Below are positions 1 to 6,522 of a stretch of DNA of 64,000 bases, in pieces. Each line of letters begins with the position of its first letter. Position 1 is the stretch's first letter. The notes under the pieces are model-generated. The model was given only the letters and a program-made list of their open reading frames with translations. It was not told where the DNA came from and ran no database searches. This DNA comes from Bacteroidales bacterium (GTDB lineage Bacteria; Bacteroidota; Bacteroidia; Bacteroidales; P3). The stretch covers positions 1 through 64,000 of the forward strand of contig JAFZTV010000004.1 in assembly GCA_017618625.1 (NCBI GenBank). The letters are read 5' to 3'. Made by a program: the position numbers and the translations under genes.

Positions 1-10
1 CATTCAAAAC

Positions 11-122
<112 letters not shown>

Positions 123-128
123 TTCTAT

Positions 129-164
129 GGAGCATCACTAATCAGTGGTGCTCCTTTCTTTTTT
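129..164 (+). terminator. Terminator after the 5S rRNA
   Basis: An 11-bp stem (GGAGCATCACT with AGTGGTGCTCC, one G-U pair) closes a four-base loop and is followed by a T-rich tail at 155-164. It ends the rRNA operon. Confidence 0.85.
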
Positions 165-303
165 ATGTTGACACATCAATGATAATTACTATAATACTCT
201 CGTATTATGTTGTTCATACTACAAGCATTAGAAAAACAAGCCGAGCTGCAGCGTCAGGCAGACGCCTTCGTGGCGTTCATTCAATGACAGCTAACATCCA
301 ACA

Positions 304-1779
304 CTATTGGTTGGATTCGTTGGTGAGGTGCTGCTGGGCTTTCTGGATTAGGGTTTCGTCGCAGCGGAGGAGGGTGGCGATACGAAGGGCTTCCTGGGGT
401 ACGGTGTCGGAGTTGTCCTCTACGAGAGAGTAATCCATATAGAGGTTGATGTTCTCGGGCGAGAGGGCAGCGGTTGCGAGGTCTTCGCGGAAACCTGCAA
501 TTCGCAGACGGCGGCAGGGGACTCCAAGCTGGGAGTAGTGGGTGGTGATGAGCGAGAAGGAGTCGCGGGAGATAAGGATGTCCGAAAGGGCCTGCACGAT
601 GGCTTTGCCCTCGACGGGGTTGGTGGTGCGGGCGGGTTCGTCGATAAGTATGAGAAGGCGCTGTGAGGCGCTGAGCTGCACCACCTCGGAAATCTTTATT
701 ATCTCGGAGGCAAACGAAGAGAGACCGTTCATCTCGTTCTGCTCGTCGCCGATGCAGAAAAGCACATCGTCAACAAGAGTGACGGAGGCGCACTCAGCCG
801 GCACATACATGCCGAACTGAGTGAGGAGCTGTGCGATGCCGAGAGTTTTTAGTAAGACGGTCTTACCCGCCATATTGGCGCCAGTGATGAGGCAGAGGCC
901 TGGGTGGACAGTGATGTCGATGGGTTGGTAACGCAGACGACGCTCCTGATTGCGGTGGAGAAGACGAGGATTGAAGAGGGAGGAGTATTGTGTGAGATTT
1001 AAGTTTTGAGTTTTAAGTTTTAAGTTTTCGGCCTCCTCGCTGGTAGCTGACTGCTGACTGGTGGACGCTATCTGCGGACGGGTGAAGTTCCAGGCGGTGG
1101 CGAGACCGGCTTTGGCAAAGAGTAGGTCGATATAGGCGAGGCGTTTGACGGCGAGGGCGAGGCGGTCGGCGGAGCTCCATAGCTTCTGCGAGAGAGAGGC
1201 TTCGACAGAATGCTGGATGTCATTATGCTGAGCGAAGAGGTCGGCATAGAGTGTGGCGGCTTCGGGGTCGTCGGTGCGAGCCTGAAGCTGCTTCAGACGT
1301 TTCCTTATATCGGGGAGGTCGGGATGGTAGGAATCGTAGATGTAGAAATGGGGGAGACCCGTTTGGTCGGGGTCGAGCAGCGAGAAGACGTCGGAGAGGT
1401 CGGGCAGCGAGAAAATCTCTTTCAATCCCAGCGGCTCGGCCGAACGGGATACCGCAGCCGCTGTGTAGGCGATATTCTTAACTTCGAAAAGTTCCACCTC
1501 GTTGATGACAGAATGCTGGGAGAGGTTGGCGACGGTGCCCTGCGAGTCGTGGAGGCACATAAGATGGTGCTTGATTTCAGAGACAGTATGCAGGTTCTCG
1601 GTGACGGAGACGACACCGATAACAGCCTCGAGGTTGTCCAGTTCGGCATTGACAGCTTCAGGAGTGGTGAGGAAGGGAAAGTCGAGGAGGGCGCGACGGC
1701 CGGCAGCAGAGATGAGATTGAGGGCGTCGATGATGTACTGAAACCCAGGGTCGGAATGAAGTTTATCGCGGAGAAGCAT
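304..1779 (-). CDS. kamC: KamC, lysine 5,6-aminomutase reactivase ATPase (MutS-like)
   Basis: A MutS-like ATPase of 491 aa, shorter than true MutS and without its N-terminal mismatch-binding domain. Residues about 1-235 form a helical MutS core-like region. A Walker A motif GANMAGKT is at 300-307 and a Walker B-type LILIDEPARTTNP follows about 85 residues later. The family known to pair with KamB, directly upstream here, reactivates the B12-dependent lysine 5,6-aminomutase in lysine fermentation. The assignment rests on family resemblance plus the kamB neighbour; kamD, kamE and the other pathway genes are not in this window. The linker at about 239-264 is encoded by a 7-bp repeat run. A general MutS2-like role is the alternative. 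Confidence 0.8.
   Translation of the reverse strand: MLLRDKLHSDPGFQYIIDALNLISAAGRRALLDFPFLTTPEAVNAELDNLEAVIGVVSVTENLHTVSEIKHHLMCLHDSQGTVANLSQHSVINEVELFEVKNIAYTAAAVSRSAEPLGLKEIFSLPDLSDVFSLLDPDQTGLPHFYIYDSYHPDLPDIRKRLKQLQARTDDPEAATLYADLFAQHNDIQHSVEASLSQKLWSSADRLALAVKRLAYIDLLFAKAGLATAWNFTRPQIASTSQQSATSEEAENLKLKTQNLNLTQYSSLFNPRLLHRNQERRLRYQPIDITVHPGLCLITGANMAGKTVLLKTLGIAQLLTQFGMYVPAECASVTLVDDVLFCIGDEQNEMNGLSSFASEIIKISEVVQLSASQRLLILIDEPARTTNPVEGKAIVQALSDILISRDSFSLITTHYSQLGVPCRRLRIAGFREDLATAALSPENINLYMDYSLVEDNSDTVPQEALRIATLLRCDETLIQKAQQHLTNESNQ
1001..1066. repeat. 7-bp degenerate repeats inside kamC
   Basis: Two runs with period 7 lie in the coding sequence. AAGTTTT or GAGTTTT starts at 1001, 1008, 1015 and 1022. 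GCTGGTA, GCTGACT, GCTGACT and GGTGGAC start at 1039, 1046, 1053 and about 1060. They encode a polar linker in front of the ATPase domain and keep the reading frame. Confidence 0.8.
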
Positions 1780-1782
1780 GAG

Positions 1783-1843
1783 GTTATTGTGTTAATGCGT
1801 TATCGTGTTGGTTCGCTAGTGTGTTATTGCGTTAGTTTGGTTA
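1783..1843. repeat. 8-bp degenerate array between kamB and kamC
   Basis: The word GTTA (or GTTG, GCTA) recurs at 1783, 1791, 1799, 1807, 1815, 1823, 1831 and 1840, an 8-bp spacing with a single 1-base slip at the end. The array fills the whole gap between the two cistrons and reaches the kamB stop. No other signal is seen in the gap. Confidence 0.85.
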
Positions 1844-2854
1844 TCGTTCTATCTTCATCACGTCGTAGACGGGGAGGTTGAGGGCATCAGAGAGGGCTTG
1901 GGTGGCGGTGTGGGAGTCGAGGGCATAGCCGTGGGGAGAGGTGGGGTTGAGCGTGACGGCGGCGAGGTGGGACTTGCGGAGAACCATCATCCTGCCGCCG
2001 CGACGGACATAGTCGTTGTAGACCTCCGGGGTGACGAAGAGCTTGGTAAAGTCGCGGATGATGAGCGTAATCTGTTTTATTTTTTCTTTGGCTGCAAGGA
2101 TTTTTAACAGCCTATCGGATACCGCACCCGAAGCAAAGAGGGTGGTGCCATAACGGAAAAGGTCGGAATTGGCAGACGAGAGCATGAATACCGAAGGGAT
2201 GTTGAGGTCGTGTGCGATGCCGTCGGAGTCGATGGCCCAAAGGCCGGAAGTGACGTGCGAGAGGGCGGTGCGGACGGCGGGCTCCACTTCGGGGAGGTCG
2301 ATAAGGCGGCAGACGAAACGAGTCTTGGAGATGAGCTGCTGCAGGTTTGGCGATACGGCGGCTCCGGTGGCGAGTATCATGGAGTCGGTGACGGTAGGTG
2401 AAGCAAGGGAAAGCCGCGAGAGGGCGCCGTCGATGACGGTGAGCTGTACGCCCTGCTGCTTGAAGTGGTTGATTTGGTCGGCGAGTATGGCGGTGGCGGC
2501 AGCACCCGATATGAGGGCTTTGCCCGAAGAGAGTATGCGTGCGGTGAGGAGCCGTCCGAGGGCGGTGCGCTGGTTGGAGAGGTCGAGAATCTCGGAGACA
2601 CAGCGACGCTGTAGGTAGTGCCGCTCGGAGGTGATGAGGTACATACCCTCGTAGAGAGTCACCTCGGGTTTGGCGGTGGCATAGACGCTGTCGGTCTGTT
2701 CGCCATCGACGCCGATGGAGGTGACGGCAGTTGAGACTCCGAGCTCGTGGAGACGGCGGAGGACGTAGTTGAGGCAGACGGTCTTGCCGGTGTTCTTCTC
2801 AAGGCCTACGATGGAGAGGCTGCGACAGGAGAGTATGTTCTTTAGAAAGGGCAA
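1841..2854 (-). CDS. kamB: KamB, lysine 5,6-aminomutase reactivase subunit
   Basis: A cytosolic P-loop protein of 337 aa. The N-terminal GLEKNTGKT motif (residues 17-25) is the Walker A, followed by a region typical of the KamB family, in which this protein acts with KamC to exchange damaged cobalamin on lysine 5,6-aminomutase. It is the first gene of a kamB-kamC operon with a 61-bp gap made of 8-bp repeats. A promoter with a TATCTTTG box lies about 75 bp upstream of the ATG. No mutase subunit is encoded nearby. Identification is from overall family resemblance and gene order. Confidence 0.8.
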   Translation of the reverse strand: MPFLKNILSCRSLSIVGLEKNTGKTVCLNYVLRRLHELGVSTAVTSIGVDGEQTDSVYATAKPEVTLYEGMYLITSERHYLQRRCVSEILDLSNQRTALGRLLTARILSSGKALISGAAATAILADQINHFKQQGVQLTVIDGALSRLSLASPTVTDSMILATGAAVSPNLQQLISKTRFVCRLIDLPEVEPAVRTALSHVTSGLWAIDSDGIAHDLNIPSVFMLSSANSDLFRYGTTLFASGAVSDRLLKILAAKEKIKQITLIIRDFTKLFVTPEVYNDYVRRGGRMMVLRKSHLAAVTLNPTSPHGYALDSHTATQALSDALNLPVYDVMKIER

Positions 2855-2929
2855 TGGGTAATGAGGTTTTAAAGGGTCGCTTCGCTTAAAAGTTTAAATG
2901 TTTAAAAGGTAATGGGTAGAATTGAGGTG

Positions 2930-2937
2930 CAAAGATA
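2930..2937 (-). promoter_or_regulatory. Promoter of kamBC (-7 box)
   Basis: On the minus strand the box reads TATCTTTG, an exact match to the Bacteroidota -7 consensus TAnnTTTG. The predicted leader before the kamB ATG is about 70 nt and holds short repeats of GGTAATG and TTTAAAAG type. No clear -33 TTG is seen. Confidence 0.6.
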
Positions 2938-3041
2938 CGAAATATTGACGGAAGAGAGGAAATGAGATATTTATATAACGAAAGAACGCGGGACCCTCAA
3001 TCTCGCGTTCATTAGTTATGTATCGATGGTACGTCTGTTGT

Positions 3042-3653
3042 TTATTTGTTTTTGTAGAGTTTTTTCTTGATGTTCTTCTTATAAAGTTTTTCAGCCGACT
3101 CCTGTCCAGCATGATACGGTATCCAGTCGGAAGCGGATACGGAAGAGGTTTTGCGTATGACGGTTTGGTTTCTGTCTAGAAAATTAAGGTATGCGTGGTC
3201 TTTGCCGCTGTCGTCATATACATATTCAAGGATGAAATCGGCTTCGTCGGCACAACCGACAACTGTCCAGTAACCATCTTCGAGTATCTGCGTGAGAAGC
3301 CAGAAACTACCTGCACGTTGAGCCACAGTGGTGCTTGCTATCGGAATATAGACTTTACGACCAGCTGCAAGAAACTCTGCTTCATTGCCAGAATATGCCG
3401 TGGGCGCAACCTTGCGAATAAGATTTGGATGAACGATTCGGGCACCTTTTTCGACGTCCTCGTAAAGAACTACACTGTCCATTGTATGATTTTTAGCCCA
3501 GCGTCCATCTTTGACTGTAACCGTCTGGTCATCATTTTGAAGGGTGTTTTCGTAGATGTAGCATTTTCCGTTGGCAAGTTCCACCAAGCCCTGAGCAAAA
3601 GAAAAGGCAGGCAGCAAAAGGACGGCAACAAAAACAAAGAGTGTTTTTTTCAT
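3042..3653 (-). CDS. Hypothetical secreted protein
   Basis: A 203-aa protein of unknown function. Residues 1-20 form a classical signal peptide ending in FSFAQG, so it is exported. The mature part mixes short beta-like stretches (for example GKCYIYENTLQ) with charged residues and ends in a Lys-rich tail. No domain is recognised. Just upstream on the same strand lies a candidate structured RNA with the only recognisable promoter, so the gene may be read from that promoter through a structured leader. Downstream, 187 bp separate it from the kamB start. Confidence 0.75.
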   Translation of the reverse strand: MKKTLFVFVAVLLLPAFSFAQGLVELANGKCYIYENTLQNDDQTVTVKDGRWAKNHTMDSVVLYEDVEKGARIVHPNLIRKVAPTAYSGNEAEFLAAGRKVYIPIASTTVAQRAGSFWLLTQILEDGYWTVVGCADEADFILEYVYDDSGKDHAYLNFLDRNQTVIRKTSSVSASDWIPYHAGQESAEKLYKKNIKKKLYKNK

Positions 3654-3703
3654 GTATGATTCAACTTTAGTTTCCCGTCCGGGCCGCGACGAGTGGGGTT
3701 GTT

Positions 3704-3893
3704 AAAAGAAGCGTGGCACCTGATATACCACTTCTTATAGTGGAGGTCTTGAGAATACCTTGGAATTTGAAATGGGATATAGTCCACGCTACACGCGTAA
3801 ACCATTACACCAAGTCTTGCATTCCATAGGAAGGTTCTCAAGTTTCCACTAACAAGACGAAGGCATAACGCTTCGCGGTTTCCTTTTGAAACC
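3704..3893 (-). ncRNA. Candidate structured RNA, rod-like, about 190 nt
   Basis: On the minus strand, starting just after a TAATTTTG box, the RNA would open with a hairpin (GGTTTC with GAAACC, 3877-3893). It then forms one long rod: GAAGCGT (3868-3874) pairs with ACGCTTC (3708-3714); TAGTGGA..CTTGAGAA..GGAAT (3821-3851) pairs with its partner at 3738-3767; AATGG pairs with CCATT and ACGC with GCGT at the tip. The 3' end is followed by a short T-run (3704-3707). Length and shape resemble 6S RNA, but a leader of the downstream secreted-protein gene is equally possible. No conserved 6S sequence motif was identified. Confidence 0.5.
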
Positions 3894-3898
3894 GAGTG

Positions 3899-3906
3899 CA
3901 AAATTA
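3899..3906 (-). promoter_or_regulatory. Promoter of the structured RNA (-7 box)
   Basis: The minus strand reads TAATTTTG, an exact match to TAnnTTTG. Start of transcription is predicted near 3892, right at the first hairpin. No clear -33 element is seen. Confidence 0.5.
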
Positions 3907-4021
3907 CGTTTTTTTTCTTAAATGGCATGGGGATTGAAGTTTTTTTGTTTTGGAGAAGGTTTAGGGGATTTTGCGTAACTAATTAATGTGAGATGGGGGA
4001 GGAAAAAAGTTAGTTATTTTG

Positions 4022-4053
4022 TTGTAGAGCGGGGAATTTGTTTCGTATCTTTG
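4022..4053 (+). promoter_or_regulatory. Orphan promoter without a gene
   Basis: TTG at 4022-4024 and TATCTTTG at 4046-4053 are separated by 21 bp, close to the Bacteroidota optimum. No open reading frame follows before ptb at 4575, and ptb has its own promoter at 4509. The 646-bp gap 3929-4574 otherwise holds GGATGA-rich sequence and an 11-bp repeat array. Confidence 0.5.
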
Positions 4054-4196
4054 TAGGTCGGTTGGATGAGTGGTGGATTTTTGTAATGATGGTGAAAAAC
4101 AGGTGGATAGAGTGATGGAGGGTGTGAAAATGGGATGATTGATTTTGTTTAATTGTTTTAAATCAGCTGGTTAAAGGAAAGTGGATGAGTGCTTCT

Positions 4197-4275
4197 CTGA
4201 CACTTGTCTGAGATTTGTCTGAGGTTTTCCTGACAAAAGGTGCTGTGCAGATGCTGTGTGAGTGCTGTCTGGGTC
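4197..4275. repeat. 11-bp degenerate array upstream of ptb
   Basis: CTGA starts at 4197, 4208, 4219 and 4230, and GCTGT-type words have their CTG at 4243, 4254 and 4265. Spacing is 11 bp within each block, with one 2-bp shift between them. Weaker GATGA or AATGA words continue at 4294, 4316 and 4327. The array lies about 190-310 bp upstream of the ptb promoter. Confidence 0.8.
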
Positions 4276-4489
4276 GAGCGCGGAGTTAAGATGGATGATA
4301 GGTGGAAGATAGTTAGATGATACTTAAATGATTGTAATATGGATAAAATGAAGAGGACAATCTAGGAGTTGACCTATGTTTTATTACTGTACATTTGTTC
4401 GTTATGCCGTTTTCGGGTCAATATCTATATCGTCGCTTTTTTTCCTATTGACTATTGACAAAGTAGGTAGGTGATGGGTGGGATTTTTT

Positions 4490-4516
4490 TTGATTATGGT
4501 TTTTTTTGTATATTTG
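4490..4516 (+). promoter_or_regulatory. Promoter of ptb
   Basis: TTG at 4490-4492 and TATATTTG at 4509-4516 match the Bacteroidota promoter with a 16-bp gap. The predicted leader is about 50 nt. Confidence 0.65.
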
Positions 4517-4574
4517 CAGATTGCATTTTGAAATTGAAAACAATCTAACATCAATAAAATAAAATCACAAAACA

Positions 4575-5489
4575 ATGATTACAAAACTTGACGATTTGCT
4601 GGAATTGGTTAAGACCAAAGGCAAGAAAAGACTTATCGCTGCTTACGCTAACGACTCACACACTATCGGAGCTGTGAGTATGGCTGTGGACCGCGGGATT
4701 GTGGACGCCACGCTGGTGGGCGACATCGAGACGATAAAGAAGGTGTGCGCCGAAGAGGGCATAGACGTGAACAAGTTTGAGCTGGTGCAGGAAGCCGACG
4801 AGACGAAAGCCGGAGTGAAGGCCGTAGAGCTGGTGAACGAAGGCGGCTGCGACGGCAAGTTCCTGATGAAAGGCTTGCTGAGCACCGACAAATATATGCG
4901 CGCCATCCTGAACAAGGAGAAGGGCTTGATGCCTGGCAAGAAGACCGACATGCTGACACACATGGCTGTGTTTGAGGTGCCTAAATACCACAAGCTGCTG
5001 GTGTGCTCGGATGTGGCTATCGTGCCGGCTCCCGACATGAAGCAGAAACAGGCTATACTGGGTTACCTTATCAGCACGGCCAAGAGCCTTGAGATTGCGA
5101 AGCCGAAGGTGGCTGTGCTTGCCGCCACAGAGCAGGTTTCGACGGGTATGCCCGCCTGCGTTGAGGCTGCCATCATCAGCAAGATGGGCGAGAGAGGCCA
5201 GATAAAGGGCGCCATCATAGACGGACCTTTGGCACTTGACGTGGCCATCGACAAGGAGAGCGCACAGACGAAGAAGGTGGGCGGCGAAGTGGCCGGCGAT
5301 GCCGACTGCATCCTGTTCCCGAACATCGAGAGCGGCAATGTGTTCTACAAGACCTGCACGAAGTTCGGCGGCGCCGAGCTGGCTTGCATGGTGGTGGGCG
5401 CAAAGGTGCCGTGTGTGCTGACCAGCCGCGGCGACAGCATCAACACGAAGCTTTACAGCATCGCGTTGGCTGCTCTGAATGCGAGATAG
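4575..5489 (+). CDS. ptb: Phosphate butyryltransferase
   Basis: A 304-aa cytosolic enzyme of the phosphate acetyl/butyryl transferase family that converts butyryl-CoA and phosphate to butyryl-phosphate, which a butyrate kinase then uses to make ATP. The length fits Ptb (about 300 aa) rather than the longer Pta. The family regions AAYANDSHTIGAV near the start, GKFLMKGLLST (about 95-105) and LFPNIESGNVFYK (about 248-260) are visible. No buk gene is found in the window. A perfect terminator follows at 5526. With kamB and kamC 2 kb away it suggests lysine-to-butyrate fermentation; use of other acyl groups cannot be excluded. Confidence 0.88.
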   Translation: MITKLDDLLELVKTKGKKRLIAAYANDSHTIGAVSMAVDRGIVDATLVGDIETIKKVCAEEGIDVNKFELVQEADETKAGVKAVELVNEGGCDGKFLMKGLLSTDKYMRAILNKEKGLMPGKKTDMLTHMAVFEVPKYHKLLVCSDVAIVPAPDMKQKQAILGYLISTAKSLEIAKPKVAVLAATEQVSTGMPACVEAAIISKMGERGQIKGAIIDGPLALDVAIDKESAQTKKVGGEVAGDADCILFPNIESGNVFYKTCTKFGGAELACMVVGAKVPCVLTSRGDSINTKLYSIALAALNAR

Positions 5490-5521
5490 TGCGTTATTGG
5501 TCAGTGACCAGTTACAGGTGG
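5487..5521. repeat. 7-bp degenerate array at the ptb stop
   Basis: TAGTGCG, TTATTGG, TCAGTGA, CCAGTTA and CAGGTGG start at 5487, 5494, 5501, 5508 and 5515, an exact 7-bp period. The first unit contains the stop codon of ptb. Confidence 0.85.
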
Positions 5522-5525
5522 TTTT

Positions 5526-5566
5526 ATTGGCGGAGTGGGTGATGCTGCTCCGCCAATTGTTTTTTA
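5526..5566 (+). terminator. Terminator after ptb
   Basis: A perfect 10-bp stem ATTGGCGGAG / CTCCGCCAAT (5526-5535 and 5548-5557) is followed by TGTTTTTTA. It separates ptb from the PAS gene 13 bp further on, so the PAS gene is probably read at a lower level or from its own start. Confidence 0.85.
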
Positions 5567-5578
5567 ACTAAAACAGCT

Positions 5579-5923
5579 ATGGAAAAGTATTTCGAAGGAC
5601 TTAAGAAGGTTGCCATCACGGTGTGCGACAAAGAGGGCAACATTCTGGACATGAACCAGACTTCGGCAGATGTGAACAGCCACGGTCATAAGATTGTGGG
5701 CAACAACTTGTTTAACTGCCACCCGGAGAGGGCGGCGAAGATACTGAGGGAGCTGCTTGACGAGCAGAAACTGAACGCCTACACGATAGAGAAGAACGGG
5801 GTGAAGAAGCTGATATACCAGGTGCCGTGGTATGACGGCGAGGAGTTCGGCGGGCTGATAGAGCTGTCGCTACCGATACCGATGGAGATGCCGCACTATG
5901 TGAGGGAGACGAAGGCGGAGTGA
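5579..5923 (+). CDS. Single PAS-domain protein
   Basis: A 114-aa protein consisting of little more than one PAS-like domain with no output domain. The pattern ITVCDKEGNILDMN (about 12-25), a conserved NCHPE stretch near residue 47 and the C-terminal YTIEKNGVKKLIYQVPWY region are typical of small stand-alone PAS proteins of anaerobes. It could sense a ligand, redox state or a fermentation intermediate and act through a partner. Its position directly after ptb fits a role in fermentation control, but no partner is visible. The gap from 5924 to 6522 that follows contains repeats and the receptor promoter but no gene. Confidence 0.75.
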   Translation: MEKYFEGLKKVAITVCDKEGNILDMNQTSADVNSHGHKIVGNNLFNCHPERAAKILRELLDEQKLNAYTIEKNGVKKLIYQVPWYDGEEFGGLIELSLPIPMEMPHYVRETKAE

Positions 5924-6150
5924 GAAGCCTGAACACAGGGCAACGGAGGGTATCCGTGACTTAGAGGACGTAGGGTTTTGGACGATGGTGAAGCATGTGC
6001 CGAATTGGGGAATTCGGCATAGATTTGCCTTGTCAAAACTGGAAAGTCAGATGTCTGACAATCTGCGTATTAAGCATTTTTTCTGTTACAAAAAAGTGCC
6101 AAAATACAGCTTATAAGGTTGTGGGATTCAACATATTACAGTTACAGGTT

Positions 6151-6398
6151 TTGCTCACCTTTTGCTCAACTATTGCTCACCTTTTGAGTTGGGCCAACGT
6201 TGGGACGGGGTAAAGCTGATGTTGGAACGGAGTAACGACAAGGTTGGAACGGTATGGGCATACGGTTGGGAGGGGTTGGGCATACGGTGGGGATAGTATG
6301 GGCATACGGTTAGGATTGGTTGGGCGTACGGTGGGGATTGGTTGGGCGTACGGATGGCATACGATGGAAACGGCTTGGGCGTGCGGAGGGCGTGCGGA
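6151..6398. repeat. 11/22-bp degenerate array upstream of the TonB-type receptor
   Basis: TTGCTCA starts at 6151, 6162 and 6173, and TTGAG follows at 6184, an 11-bp period. The word GGGCATACGG or GGGCGTACGG then starts at 6256, 6278, 6300, 6322 and 6344, exactly 22 bp apart. Interleaved TTGGAACGG, TTGGGAGGGG, TGGGGATAG and TTAGGATTGG words sit at 6222, 6244, 6266, 6288, 6310 and 6332, also 22 bp apart. GGGCGTGCGG closes the array at 6377 and 6388. No gene lies in it. Confidence 0.9.
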
Positions 6399-6435
6399 GG
6401 GGACGGGGGTTTTTATATGTAATGGACAGGGATTA

Positions 6436-6466
6436 GGGGAAAATATGTTTTTTTTCGGGGAAAACC
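6436..6466 (+). promoter_or_regulatory. 31-bp conserved promoter-upstream element, copy 1
   Basis: The element reads GGGGAAAATATG, then eight T, then CGGGGAAAACC. An identical 31-bp copy lies at 43557-43587 on the other strand. In both cases it ends exactly 15 bp before the -7 box of the next gene, so it covers the place of the -33 box. It contains GGGGAAAA twice as a direct repeat. Confidence 0.75.
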
Positions 6467-6481
6467 CTTGAGAAAAGGTAG

Positions 6482-6489
6482 TACTTTTG
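6482..6489 (+). promoter_or_regulatory. Promoter of the TonB-type receptor (-7 box)
   Basis: TACTTTTG matches TAnnTTTG, 33 bp before the ATG. No TTG stands at -33; the conserved element takes that place. Confidence 0.65.
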
Positions 6490-6522
6490 CAAGTGGTAAA
6501 GAATGCTTAATACTTTAGTGTT

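Noticed and set aside
170..303. Gap between the 5S terminator and kamC
   Set aside because: Only short AT-rich sequence and a weak inverted motif were seen; no gene or RNA can be supported.
3650..3928. 92-codon reading frame on the minus strand upstream of the secreted protein gene
   Set aside because: Its ATG lies upstream of the promoter box and the frame overlaps the strong RNA hairpins. Composition is not protein-like. It is more likely a structured RNA region.
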